A stretch of 64,000 bases of DNA from Phorcus lineatus (lineage: Eukaryota > Mollusca > Gastropoda > Trochida > Trochidae). The position numbers and the translations under genes are program-made. Positions within the stretch are counted from its first letter, which is position 1. Each line of letters starts with the position of its first letter. Under the pieces are notes generated by a model. That model was not told where the DNA came from and did not search any database. It was given only the letters and a program-made list of their open reading frames with translations. This document shows, one piece after another, positions 22,394 to 34,980 of the stretch. Location: contig OV121091.1 of NCBI GenBank assembly GCA_921293015.1, forward strand, positions 40,532,839 to 40,596,838, written 5' to 3'.

Positions 22394-25300
22394 CTGAAAT
22401 AAAAATAGAAACATTCAGGGATACTGGGATACAAGGGACAATTCGTTTGCATTTTGGACAAAATTAGAGATCAGTTTTACCAAGGATGATGATGTTGGTT
22501 GGTAATGACAAGCATCATGTCTCGTTGTATTTCTGTGAAGAACATCAACAATACTTTTTGCTATGAGAATGAATCCAAAAAGATTTTAGATCATAACCGA
22601 GTGAAAGAAACTTTTTAATTTTCTAGTCAATATCAAATTCATAACATTTCAAATTCTCAACACTGTTGAGTCCTACGTGTGTTAGAAGAGAACGTTAAGA
22701 TTAGTGAAAGCCAATCACTATCTGTTCGAAGTCGTTAAATTAGCTGCTGAATCAAATAGATACCTAGGGTGTTTATTAAACCTTGTAGGTGTTCAATTCC
22801 AAACTGCTGGTGATAAACTAAAATCAAATGAAATGTAGATATTTGGAAATCAATACAGAGAGAGTAAAATGTACTTTCTGGATGTCAAACGAAAGAAAGA
22901 TCTCGGCCAATTTTAGTTCAGTTTACAATCAATTTCTAATCAATATAATTTTTAGTGGATTCAGAATATTTTGTAAAAAGCCTAACACAAAAGTACTGAT
23001 GAGCAGTGACTTCCTGGATGTGAGTTGTTGCATCGTGTGCTTGTGTACCCGGTGCACTGACTATCCGCTGTGGGCCGTGTGTCTTCCTTCACTGGGAAAT
23101 ACCACAGGGGTTAGCCAGCCCGTCATACCATGATCCCCTTACACAACCACCGGAGCATTTTGCGGGTAATTAAGATAACATTAAGAACATGACTGCAGCA
23201 CACAAGGGAAGCACCATGCCCATGTCTTATAAGGTTCCTGGATGCGGGGTAAGAACGATTGTTTGTAGAAACACAAACTGTTTGCCTGGTTACCAGAAGG
23301 TCGAGGTCATGTATGTTGTGTTCGCTGATAAAACCCACTCAAAATCATCTCGTATTTGGCTATACTGACCAACGATTCTGATATGAGCAGGTTGCAGTCA
23401 TAGGGAAAGAATTCGTTAGGTGTATGTCACGTTCTTCCGCTTATGTATGTTGGGTAAAATATGTAGTTGGAGTAGGTCCTTATGTGATGTTTTCTATAGA
23501 TTATGGTCGTATAGATTTATAGCTCTAGTGCGGTTGATACAAAAATATTGAATATCCCGGTATGTCTTTTGATAAACTGAAGCTACCGAACACCATCTTC
23601 AGACAATGACATATGTTATTGATGATGATTTCTTGAACAAAGGAACATTTGAAATACTATTTTGTTAAACTGTTATATATGTTTGTCTCTATTGCTGAAA
23701 CAGTTAACTCTTTATCGTCTTTCCAGCCTCAAGTTTATTCATCAATACTGAGCAAGCACGTAGATGTACTACAAGTACTTAATCGTCCATGGATTTGTCA
23801 GTGTCCCATCCCTCGCTTTGAACCGCGGGACACGATGGCATCTTCTGGATCAGGAGAGATGAAACATCCTCATGTGATATTAACAGAGCGACTCCCTGCC
23901 ATACATCAAACATGGGGATTCTCCACCAACTATCAAAGTGGGGATCTACACATTGACTAGGGCACCTGTCACAGGATGGACCAACTGGGGTCAACAGATG
24001 TATACCTAGTCCATCATCTCTGACTCAGACCACCATGACCTTACCTTAGTGCACTGTTTGGTCATAGCAATGGCAAGATACCTCCAGGGGTTATTGTGTT
24101 AATGTATAGGGCACGTCCGTTTATTGAAGAACCATAATGAATAGTTAAGGTATTTTATATGTAGTACAACTGGGTGCCATGTTATCATCTACCATTCCAT
24201 AAAAACCCTAAGGCGAAATACCAAATTTTAATTCCATAAGGAAACAGTCGAGTAAACAGACACTAAAGCGACTTTCAGTCTATTTATAAAAATTTTTGAT
24301 GTTGCACTGCACGGCCGTTACCTTATTGCTGTATTGAATGAAATATAAAATAACCTCTTAGGCGACCTGAAATCGGCAACGTTAGGGTCAAATATAAGTA
24401 AGTGTGAACCCGCATCAGTCCATTGTTTAGTTGTGTACGAGCTATGATACAGGCCTAAGTATGATATGGACGCGTTACAGTACGGACTCAAAAAGATCTT
24501 TGTTTCTTCTGACCTCGGACTATAGTGGAATATCTAATTGTTGGTTTAACATGTACAAGAGTTCCCTTGCTCAAAAATACCTACATATAACCTTTGAATA
24601 GCGAAATACTACTTGCCAAGTTTCGAGTACATTTCTATTATTATCATTTTAACGTCTGATTAGACTTTTCATTTTTTCATTTTGAATCTAAGAATGCTAA
24701 TTCCTCAATCTAAGAATGCAATGAATGCGATGAATGCCAATCCCAATGAATGAACACGGTCTATCTACCTACTATACACAGTAAATACTCTTTATTGCGT
24801 GTCTGACGCTTACTGATGATGTATCAGATAACCATTGAAGACAAAAAGGCTGTCCCTCTGAAATCAAACCCCTATGTGAAGTCGCCCCCTTCTATGTATT
24901 GCATGTGATGTGGACCCGTTAACCCCGCTTCATAGTTTATGACGTATAGAAGAAGAATAACATTTATGTTATATGGGGTAATATAACACCAGGGAGGTTT
25001 ATAAACCTATCTAAAATGCTTTACTCTTGGAGTAATCAACCTTATGCATAACAATTGTCACGTACGTTTTCTTTGCTTATAAATTTAGTGACCTTTTATC
25101 AATACAAATGTATAAAACTATTGTTTACATTTGAAATTCAAGCCTTTTGATCATTCACATGCGTTCATCAAATATATTTTTTCTCAATATGTTTAACGTT
25201 GAAGATTATGTTTATTCAAATTATTATACAACGTGGATCATATCAGGTTGTTGACCATGATAATAAGTGATGTTTTGATCTTGAGTTTTAAATCACGATT

Positions 25301-25992
25301 AAAAAATAGATTAAAAAGGCCAAACAATCTGACATATGAAAACTATGTCCAAATACATGTATCATTTGTCCAATATATTCACAAAGAGAAATATTTTTCA
25401 CTATCCCTATCTATTTTATGAGAATACTTTCGTGTACATGACTTTCGGTCATCTTCAAAATGGCTCCTGTATGTTGATTTCGTGGATATTAAGTTAATCT
25501 AAGAAACGAGTTTAAGCTCCAGTGACACTTGATGAATGTAGAGGGGTTGATACAAATGTTTCTCTCTACTTCACTATCCATTCAATGTGAACATCAACCT
25601 GCATGACTATTTAAACAGTAAACTTGGCTTAAAGGTGTATTTGACTTTAGCGAGGTAACCAAAGAGGAGGAGAAGCGGTGGAGACTGCCAGAACTCATTC
25701 ATACTTTGATTTAAAATATCCGGAAAAATTTTCTAGTCTCAACGTTTCTCGGTTAACTTCAGTTCTAATATTCTAAAGGACGATTTAATGATGAAATACT
25801 TCCACTCAATCGTCGTCTTGAATGTAGGCAAGAGACTGTGTCATAGAAAAGGAAATTTACATTTCGAAACAGAAATTTACATTTTCTCTGCGAATAATAT
25901 ATATTCAAACTAAATGAATACCCGTATTTTATTTTAATTTTGTACTCTAACGTAATGAATCTAATTCAATTTTACGAAATATTTTATTTCAG

Positions 25993-26058
25993 TTCAACGT
26001 TCCTAAAATCATGGGTGAAGGAGAACTTCCCAAAAAAGAGAAAGCAAAGCGTCTATAA
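25993..26058 (+). pseudogene. Possible exon fragment with in-frame stop
   Basis: A good acceptor (ATATTTTATTTCAG) ends at 25992. The following phase-0 frame reads FNVPKIMGEGELPKKEKAKRL to a TAA at 26056-26058; in the same frame it stays open to 26104 (DLNNFSEENLSKIR and a second stop). The composition is protein-like and Lys/Glu-rich. No upstream partner exon was found and the family is not recognised. It may be a terminal exon of a small gene or a decayed fragment. Confidence 0.25.
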
Positions 26059-28477
26059 GATCTGAACAACTTTTCTGAAGAAAACCTTTCTAAAATCAGA
26101 TAAGCAGTGTTTTTACACGTCTGTGCCTTGGGCACTTTTAATCTAGAAACATTCTGGGCCATTCATGTACAACTTGTTACAGTCTTCCACCGTCAAAACA
26201 ATTTCGTAACTCACACCACTTTTCTTTCGCTTTGTTATCAGGTATTAGCTTTTCATTATAATGGTATATAAACGCTTGTGTCACACCCAGTTTCTATATC
26301 TTTAATGTCATCGTTTAAAAGTTGAAACCAGAAACCAACATATGATATCATTCACAAAGTAATCGCCTTTCATCAGCGAGTTAACCCTGATTTAGAGCTA
26401 TTTATATCACACCTTATTCAGTCATGGGGCGGGAAGGGTTAAGGTTTGTCGAGTCCAGTATATTTGATGAAATTACAGAATTTGTTTTGTAAGTTTGTTT
26501 ACAATGATAAACAACATAACCTTGATACGATGTTATTGCAATTCAAACTGTGTTGAATAATGTCGAAATTCGAAACCGAATCTAAGTATGTTTGATTTTA
26601 TATTGGAATGTCTGATTTTAACTCCAAAAAGTTTATTGCTCTGATTATTGGTGATGACCTTTCTTGTAATATGTTCAAATGGAGAATAAATGTATAGTTC
26701 AGCCTGCTTATATTTTCAAAAAATGATGTACATCAAAAACAAGCTTTCACTAAATCAACTCAAACTGCGTCCGTTTTGGACTATTTAAAATCGAAAGTAT
26801 TTCGATGTATTTTTACGACTTTTACAAAAGAAGAGGTACCCAGGATGTAACAAAAACCTCTTCAGGAACCAATGTCAGAAGAAAGTTCTGTTGAAATTAA
26901 GCATTAAACATTCATGGACAAAGAACCACTACACGTCTCTATGATTCTCGTCTTCAGTATCACGTGACCTTTTATTACTTCCTTTGGGCCTAAACCCTTT
27001 GAAATCCACGATTTATTCACGTAATGAAAATATTGACGTGCTCTGACACTAACGCAAACTGCCCTGAATGACATTCAGTTTAATTGTGTTTCTCTCCAAC
27101 ATTTAACATACTTATCTATCTGTCCTTGAACCAATATCTTATCAACGGAAACCTGAAGTCTGCATCAACAGATATCTGAACCAATTAGCCCTACTCTTTG
27201 TTGTGTTAAGTCCTTAGTATTTTATGCTATGGAGCTTTCTAGCTCTTCCAACATTGCCGGAGACAGGGGTGTGTACTAAGACCTTTACTATTGCTGAGAT
27301 GGCCTATCATTCATCGTGGTCAAACACGGACACTGTCATTGATAGAGGGATCGGACACTCTCCCTTTCTTCTCCTCAGAGGATCACATTGTCGTCCTTTC
27401 GTCTTCCCTTTCATTCTTTATGTCTCATCAATGGACGTGTCTCTAGTCCTGGCTACTTCCCTTGCTCGTGAAACCTCTGAGAAGGGAACGTATTACCTTC
27501 TAACATAACAAGCAGCGTATGAATGGTGTGTTTGATGCGTCGTGCTTAAACATGAGAATGTAACTAAATACAAAAATGCCCTGAAAGTGTTTTGATTTGA
27601 AATATTCTCATCTTAGATGTGTATATTTGTTTATTCCTACTACACATAAATCCCTCAGCTAAAATTTGAACTCGTCCTAAATTCAAAACATTTCAAATCG
27701 AAAACTGTATCGAAAACAACAACATCACGTGATGATTGAGTTGAAACTATTTGAGAAATGTTTGTGTCTTAGGCCCGGTGATCTCTGGATGAATCGCGGA
27801 GACCGAGGGTTCTACATGGGGTGACGTGTATCTGCGTGAAACGAAATTGAAACCATCTATCTGTTTACATCAGACACCAATACAAATAGTTTACGTGGCT
27901 TGCAGAGTTATCATACTGTTCATATTTGATTTATTTTTTTAACCGTACACCTCCTATGTCTAATTTATAATAGAGTAACAACATAGTAATCAAAACGACT
28001 GTCGATGACCCGCTTTCAAGACAAACAAGAACAAACGTTCAGCAATGATCGTCGTCAAACAGTGCAAATCGAACATAAGCTTAGAGTCATGTGACTGTGA
28101 AACTATGCTGTAGTTTCTCCCCCTTTTGTGCCACGGCGTGTACAGGTGTCAATTCAGGTATGTGTTTTGTCCCCGACGCCTTAACAGCAACAACATTCTG
28201 CCCTTCACCTTGGTTGCTGGCACTAAACTAGGCGTCCAATACAACTACCTGAATGAGTGATCTGTTTTGCAAACGAATATTCTTCAATGTATCAATCAAC
28301 ACATAAGCCTAGTTTTTTTTCAAAGGATGATATATACTTTTCGGAGGAAAGAGTAAGTTCCAGTATGGTGTTAATCATGCATTACTTGTTGCTTCACCTA
28401 TGAATAACGTTTAACCATCTGTAAATTGTTGCCTTCTGTGTATGTTCAGCCTGGACCATGAAGTATTCATTTTTAGC

Positions 28478-28640
28478 TCATTCCGCCTGAAAGGCAAGGT
28501 AAGCTAATGGCTTGTCACCGGCCCGTTGTCCAGCGTCCGTCGTCAGTAAACTTTTTGCATTTTCGACCGCTCCATTCGTCACCCGTACCTGTTTTTTGCG
28601 GAGGTACATGTTACCTAGGATAACCTTTGGTCTGCCCTCT
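28478..28640 (+). repeat. Mollusc-type dispersed repeat with GTCCGTCGTC block
   Basis: The segment starts AGCTCATTCCGCCTGAAAGG, then GCTAATGGCTTGTCACC, then GTTGTCCAGCGTCCGTCGTC followed by AACTTTTTGCATTTTCGACC. I recognise this order as a widespread bivalve dispersed repeat. It lies in the Kunitz intron. Confidence 0.55.
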
Positions 28641-31600
28641 CCCTCAAAAAATGAGCATGAGCGTTGTTCCAAAATCCATCTACCGACTTCTCCACAAACC
28701 GGTTGCCTTATTTTTTCTTATAAGTTTGCATCTTCTGAAGTTTACGTTACGTTTACAAGAAATCATTGAATCATATATAAAAAAGGATTATTTCCTTCAT
28801 GGACTAAGATATGATACTCCCCTTCGGCCAGCGCAGTTTTGGCGTGGTAACGTTTTAGAAGCAAGTGCAACAAATCAAAGATATTTTCATTCCGCAAACA
28901 GGATTCCTAGAATATTACTCTTCCTAAAATAAGAGTGGAAATAAATGCTGGATAATGACCCCGTGTTTGTGGTACGTAAAGCCTGTGTGACGTCTCGCTT
29001 CTACAACACGGCCCCTCAAGCCAGGAGCGTATCCTGTGTGACAGGAACCCCATGTTTATTTGACTAAACGTGTTGCTGCATACGGGCCATGCAACTGCAC
29101 ACCTAATGTGTATGCATGTGGCATTTCAGATATATCGAGAAACTTGTTTACTTATTGCACGACAGGAAACGAATGTATATCCCAGCTACGAGATCAAGGG
29201 AATCGGGTCAGTGCTATATACCTTGGAATGTTACAAGTATATCAGGCTTTTTTTAAAAACTGCAACCATTGGCGTTCTAACCTTCAACTATGACATCGCG
29301 TGTAGAGGAATGTTTAACTGAGGTTTATATCATGACAGAATGCAGCGTAATCTGAAACCTTTATCTCTCTTCAAAGTCAACTGTTTCAATCATATCATAT
29401 CATATTATATCAGTCTGGCTATATTCATAAAGCCTCTACGTTTTTACGCCTAGTGGGAGCAAAAAGGTTACTACAGCTCACAAATATGGAAATCACTTCA
29501 TCTAACAAAAACCATTCGATTATCTCCGGACAATGCAACAACTGGTTCTGAATCTCAAGCTATCCCAGCATCCTCCTTCTGGAGCCAGCACACGTGAACT
29601 GTTTTGTGTCGCTTTGTCCAATAGAACTGAGGGTTTGTTCTGTCTGAGAAAGTAAGTTCACGGATAGTATATCGCACAAGTATTTAGCTGTCCCATGTCG
29701 GTTGTGTCCGTCGAGTCGGTTGATTCACTGTTTCATCTCCGTGTACAGAGCTCACAGCTTATCGGTCATCATATAGACAGTGCCTCCTCATCTCACCTTA
29801 CTGGCAAATATGCTGGAAATGTTACTTGTCTTTATGATCAACTAACAGGGTCACACAGTCAATTTGTCTTCAAATTCCACAGTTACAACTATGGTTAAAA
29901 ACTATCTTACTATTTGGTTATACATTTAAATATAACGATAGGTACGTAATGATTTGAATCTAAGGTCATTGACGTTTTCAATTTGAATTCATGAGTACTG
30001 CGATATTCTCATATCGACAACAAAAATATCAAATGTATTTGACTTTTTACTTCGTAAAGATTTTGTAAGAAATGTGCACAATAGAGAAATTAAGACTTCT
30101 GAATATATGCTGTTATATTTAAAAATCTTATATCATTACACATACGCGTAGTTTTAATAATTGAGATTTTAAAATTAATGTGATTTTCTCGCATGCATGA
30201 AATGCATAGTGCATTAACATATCCTCACCAGTAATTAAACGGTTATAATTTACAATGTTTGCAATTTGCAAGCCAGGAATAAGATCTTATATTACCGGTC
30301 CACCTATCCAAAGTAACAATTACAGTTTGTCGTTTTAATTGCTATATAGCGGTATTCAACCTTGACCACCATCCATTAGCTCCTTGATTCATCTGCCCAG
30401 TAGCAGCTAAGTATAGAGCTCAAACAAAAGGTGAAATCTATCAGTCATCGCCACCTTTGTTTCCCATCCATCCCGCACAGCGTATGCAAGATAGACAACG
30501 TACATGAGATCCATACGCATCCTTTCACAGAATGTATCATCTAGAGTTCTTTCATTTGGCCGTTGTGGAGATGAAAGACAAATCACATTGTATAAGCAAT
30601 TGGAGATCTTACTTGGGTTATCATCTACGATATAACTGACTAGTGCTGTCTCCCCTGTGTAGTGTTCCAGACTCTACGAGTGTGCAGGTATTCATGCACA
30701 GGATCTAACAGATCGTTTTCGTGTAGAGATGCCTCACGAACTGACTGCCCATTTTGCTGTTTCTAGATTAAAGGATTTGATGACCTCTGATCGAATTCTA
30801 AATTTTGGTTTTCGCATTATGTTGATATGTTTAGGCCAGATAGCCAATTCCAGCCAGTGCTTATCCTCAATGTTCGTTAGATCCCCAGATTTAAAGCGAG
30901 AACGGCATGATTTCATTCAAATAAAGGTTCGGTTCATGTCATTCTAATTTCTGTTTTTAAGATGCCAGTACCAATTGACAACAATTTGACAAACCATTTA
31001 CATGTTACATGATCAAAGATAGATAATGTTAACATTATTTCAAAACGATGCAATGAACAATTCATTAACTGACTGAAATATAATGTTGCTTACAACAGGT
31101 ACAAAAAGCAGAGTTCTTGCTTTCTTGGCGTTAAGGGAATAACACAGTGAAGGACGTTACATTGAGTCAACGGTTAAAGAGAGAAAACGACGTTACAATT
31201 AACAATGAAATGTGGACAATGACGAAATGCATGAACCCTCATTCATAAGTACTACTACTACTACTTCATCCTACTTTATTGTGCTAACACCACCAAATAA
31301 AAGTCACAAGCGTCTTGTAGCAAGGATCCTTGATGCGCTTTATGCAGTAATTTTTTATTTTGCTTCCATCGGGGATGACGCAATGTAAATCTTGGCCAGA
31401 ATCAATACAGCATCAATATAATTCAAGTATTCAACCTTCAGGAAATATCTAGCGATTACCAAAAACGAAGAGTCATTCTCATCCATAATGAAGCCAAGAT
31501 CACATTATAATTGACAACACGTAAGTTACCTGTGATGCAAGTTAGTGGATTGACCCACCTGTCCGCCCCTTGCACCTGCCCGTGAAATGTCACACCTGTG

Positions 31601-33811
31601 GAATCACGTGTTAACGGGTTATCATTCAGGAAACGTCACAACATTTGTCTTGTATTGTTTCACAAGGTGGTCATTTCAAATTTCCATTGTTTTCAGAAAA
31701 GCATCACACACAAAAACAATCATGATACGACTACATCCCGTCCAAACGATGCTTCCGGGGATTTTAATGAAATTGACAACCTAAAATGTCATATCAAATC
31801 TAAGCTCTTGGTCGGAATTTCGTCGGCTTGAGGGTCAATTTAACTTTTTACGGTTTGATATGATGCAAAAATTAACCCCTTGTTATTTATTTCTTGTCGA
31901 GAAGAGATCTTACTCAAAACAACAACAGCCTAATGAATTGTCTTGAATTCTTTCGATAAAAAAACAACCTACATTCAACAATTTCTAAAACGATTCGTAA
32001 GTTGAAGGAGCCTTGCACATCGATACATACAACGCATTGCTGTGGTATTAGGGGAGCAATCTTGTTTAATCTCGTTATAGGAAAGCTTTCTGGTGTGCTA
32101 TTCTTACAGCTTCTTAGTGAAGCTCTCAAGAGCTTTTTTTAAACCTTTGGTGGTTTCCGATTCTGAATTTGTCCATTCACTGTAATCAGTATCGTATCAG
32201 AATGTCGTGAATCGTGATGAAATCAATAAATAGTTAACGATATCTTAGTACAGAGAGAGGTGAGGTGATATTGGGTTTAACGCCATTTTCAAGAGTATTT
32301 CACTTATATCGCGGCCGCTGGTACTATTGCAGGGAGAAAGCTCGAAACACCATTGTGGACATGCAATGCGGGGAAACCTGCGAGCATCGGGTGGTACTGC
32401 ACTGAAATTCAGTGTAGCAATGCACCCAAACAATAATAGACTGCATCAAAATAGCCTAATGTTAATTAAAAGTAAAACAAAAACGCGTCAAATCCAATGA
32501 TTGAATTACACATTGCATATTGGTCCGCTAGTCTACTTTGATCATCTCTTAGGTTTCAAAATTTTTTTACAGTTTAACAAAGATCACAGTATAGTATGAG
32601 ACAATAAGAAGTACAGCACATATGATCAATGCGATGCGCGTAACGGGTAATATAATCAAAATTGACAGTTACACAATGCAGCGAGTGACAACGGTAGATT
32701 CTTTGGCTATTGCTGTGTTTACACCAATCAATGAAAATAGCTAATTGTAAGAACGCCAATGAGTACTTTACTATGCGCGGAATATGCACAAACAGGACAT
32801 TATCTATATAACAAAGTACGGAGAGGAGACGACTACAATTGTACATCGTGTAGTGGACGCTGATAAATTTCTTTCTTTAATTCATTATAGTGCAAGAGTG
32901 TAAGAGAGACGTCAGACAAAGATGACGGTTTCATCCCTGCATCTTTGATGTCATTGCGTGAATACAATGAATGTGCAACCTGGTCGGGGAAACACCTTCC
33001 TTGAGAATCACGCACTTCAAAAGAAACGCCGTGACATTTGCACCGTTATAGTTTCAATGCAGTTTGTATCTACCTCGCTGGCATATTTTTAGCTTTTACA
33101 AAGAGCGTGGATACTAAGCATAGCGCAATGTGTACATTCTGCCTCTACATTTTGCGCAAACAAGAACTTTCAAACCATGTGCACCCCTTACACCCATGAT
33201 ATTAATAGGTCATCCTCTAAGGATAAAAATGAAAAGAAAAGAAAAACTTTTATAACGACGTTTTCATGATGCTTTACAATGAAATGCGAGCTATATGAAA
33301 TCGATATTTCCTCCCGATATAACATGAAGCAATTATTAAATTTCAAATTAAACCCTTTTCCTGTTAGAATAAATTTCAGTATTGCCCATCATAACAGAGC
33401 TCTCCATTATCAGGGACATATATGAACAAGATATTGCCCTCTGAGAGTTGGATTTCATCACTTTAGTTGTAGAATCACTGATTTTAAAAGATCTCAACAA
33501 GATGGTATTTAAACATGTGTCATTTTCTTTTAGAAAGATTTGGTTTCTCTTTTACAAAGATTTACTCCAGTTTCTTAAGATTCCTTCCAAATTAGAATTT
33601 TAGAATGTCTACAAGACGATTATCAAATGACTTCAACTTTAGTGCATAGGAAGCGTAGTAACACTGCAAGTATCTTAAACTACGTTTCACAAATAGTTTC
33701 CACGCAATTTTCGTCAAACATAATGAAAAAGATATTAATATGAAATATGAAATTTGAAAATGAAATAAATGAAATGTTACCTTAATGATTTAAAGAAATG
33801 AATGTACTTAC

Positions 33812-33853
33812 CTTAAGGATCACAACTGAGAATATGAGAACAGAAAGAATCAT
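33812..33853 (-). CDS. Secreted Kunitz protein, exon 1: start and signal peptide
   Basis: ATG at 33853 opens 14 codons, MILSVLIFSVVILK, ending in phase 0 at a perfect donor (CTTAAG-GTAAGT, intron from 33811). The hydrophobic run is the core of a signal peptide and continues into VSG of exon 2. The start is supported by an ACAAAATGA context, by a TATA box about 120 bases upstream, and by matching phase with exon 2. Joining across the 11.4-kb intron is inference from phase and signal-peptide continuity. Confidence 0.8.
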
Positions 33854-33972
33854 TTTGTTCGGGTATAAGTCCACACAATTGACAAATCGTGGTTACGACT
33901 CCGCTAAGTATGTGTACAACTCGCTATCGTCACAGTCGCAGTTTACTCTGCTAATCCGGAGAAAACCCGCCG

Positions 33973-33979
33973 TTTTATA
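33973..33979 (-). promoter_or_regulatory. TATA box of the Kunitz gene
   Basis: On the minus strand the sequence reads AGAGTATAAAACGGCGGG. A start site 25-30 bases downstream would give a 5' UTR of about 90-95 bases before ATG 33853. The context (GC next to the TATA, ordered spacing to a signal-peptide exon) makes this the clearest core promoter in the window. Confidence 0.7.
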
Positions 33980-33999
33980 CTCTTTTTCCTCACGCTGAC

Positions 34000-34860
34000 G
34001 GTAAACTGGTGGCAGCCAGTGGAAGACCGTCACCCCGTTTTACCCAACATTGTCGACTTGTTAGCCAATCCCATTACTGGCTCCGAGGTCATGGGTGAGA
34101 GGTCAAATATCTGACCTCATTGCACAGAGTGGTTGCATGGCATAACAAGAAAAGCCACGTGGGTGAAAGAGGGGGGTAGAAAATTGAGAGAGAATGTCAG
34201 TGTAACGCCGCTCAGTAAGAAACTGGGCGTAGAGTCGGCCACATGAAGATGCCCATTATTAAACGCTTGGATTGTTTTATATATTCTGCACCAGTGCGGA
34301 ATGTTACAGCCTATTTGGCTGACCGTGAACTCGCATCCGAGTTCGTCCTGACCAAGCTCACAGAACAAACATCCAGTCTTACTTCTTCAACGTAAAGAAT
34401 TTATCTTAATAAACACAGGCAATTTTTCTATTAAATTATATTATTCTAGACTTATTATTCTGACATCGCAGCGTAATGAAGGCTTCTTGTTTCTGATGTT
34501 TTTTAAGAACGATACTTTCTTTCATCAAACATATGTCAATATCATTTTCCCCCAAAAATTGTGATCTTTTCATTATTTTGTGTCTAGATAAACCAATGTT
34601 TGCATTTCGATTTTTAAAGATTGTTTTCTGATGTCTAAACTGCGTTTAAAGATGATCAAAGAAGATAAAATTTCTTAAGAAGAATAAACTTGCCTAACAA
34701 CACATTCATGTCCCTTTCAACAACTGACATTTATCATGATTTGTTTCTGGGTTTTTTGTCATTGTGAGCACCGTCGAACACGTTTTAGAGCAATATGTAT
34801 TCAAAACCATATATAATGTATATTTGTGAAGTTCAACGTACGGCATAGATTTTCATATAG
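34000..34860. other. Upstream flank of the Kunitz gene
   Basis: Moderately GC-richer for the first 350 bases, then AT-rich. A minus-strand 83-codon frame (34117-34368) has several cysteines, but no family match. No further motif is claimed. Confidence 0.4.
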
Positions 34861-34863
34861 ACC

Positions 34864-34980
34864 AGGACCTAAATTTCCGATGCTCTCTTAGTGCTAAGAT
34901 AGACGTACATGTAAGTCATTACTAATGTATGGCACTTATGACTATCTTAGTAGTAAGACTGTTTCGAAAATCCAGGCCCT
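34864..34980. mobile_element. Palindromic MITE-like element
   Basis: The outer 39 bases (34864-34902) and the reverse complement of 34942-34980 agree at 29 of 39 positions by my count. The shared pattern is AGG-CCT--ATTT-CGA, then TCTTA, then CTAAGATAG. The inner part also tends to palindromy. Related half copies occur at 42843-42885 and 54008-54056. It is non-coding and about 117 bases long, which fits a non-autonomous DNA transposon of the MITE type; target duplications were not identified. Confidence 0.7.

Larger units (their letters stand above)
22394..33811. other. 11.4-kb Kunitz intron, no supported gene inside
   Basis: Mostly AT-rich. It holds one possible plus-strand exon remnant (25993-26058), a GTCCGTCGTC-type repeat (28478-28640), and short frames near 23.0-24.0, 27.2, 29.1-29.9 and 32.8-33.0 kb that I cannot assign to any family. 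Further small minus-strand exons of the Kunitz gene could exist, but the phases of the listed exons already match without them. Confidence 0.5.

Noticed and set aside
23649..23960. Plus-strand 103-codon frame in the Kunitz intron
   Set aside because: The second half looks somewhat protein-like, but there is no family match, no splice context, and it lies opposite an established gene.
27224..27508. Plus-strand 94-codon frame with ATG start
   Set aside because: No recognised domain; position in a long intron of an opposite-strand gene and lack of partner exons make coding unlikely.
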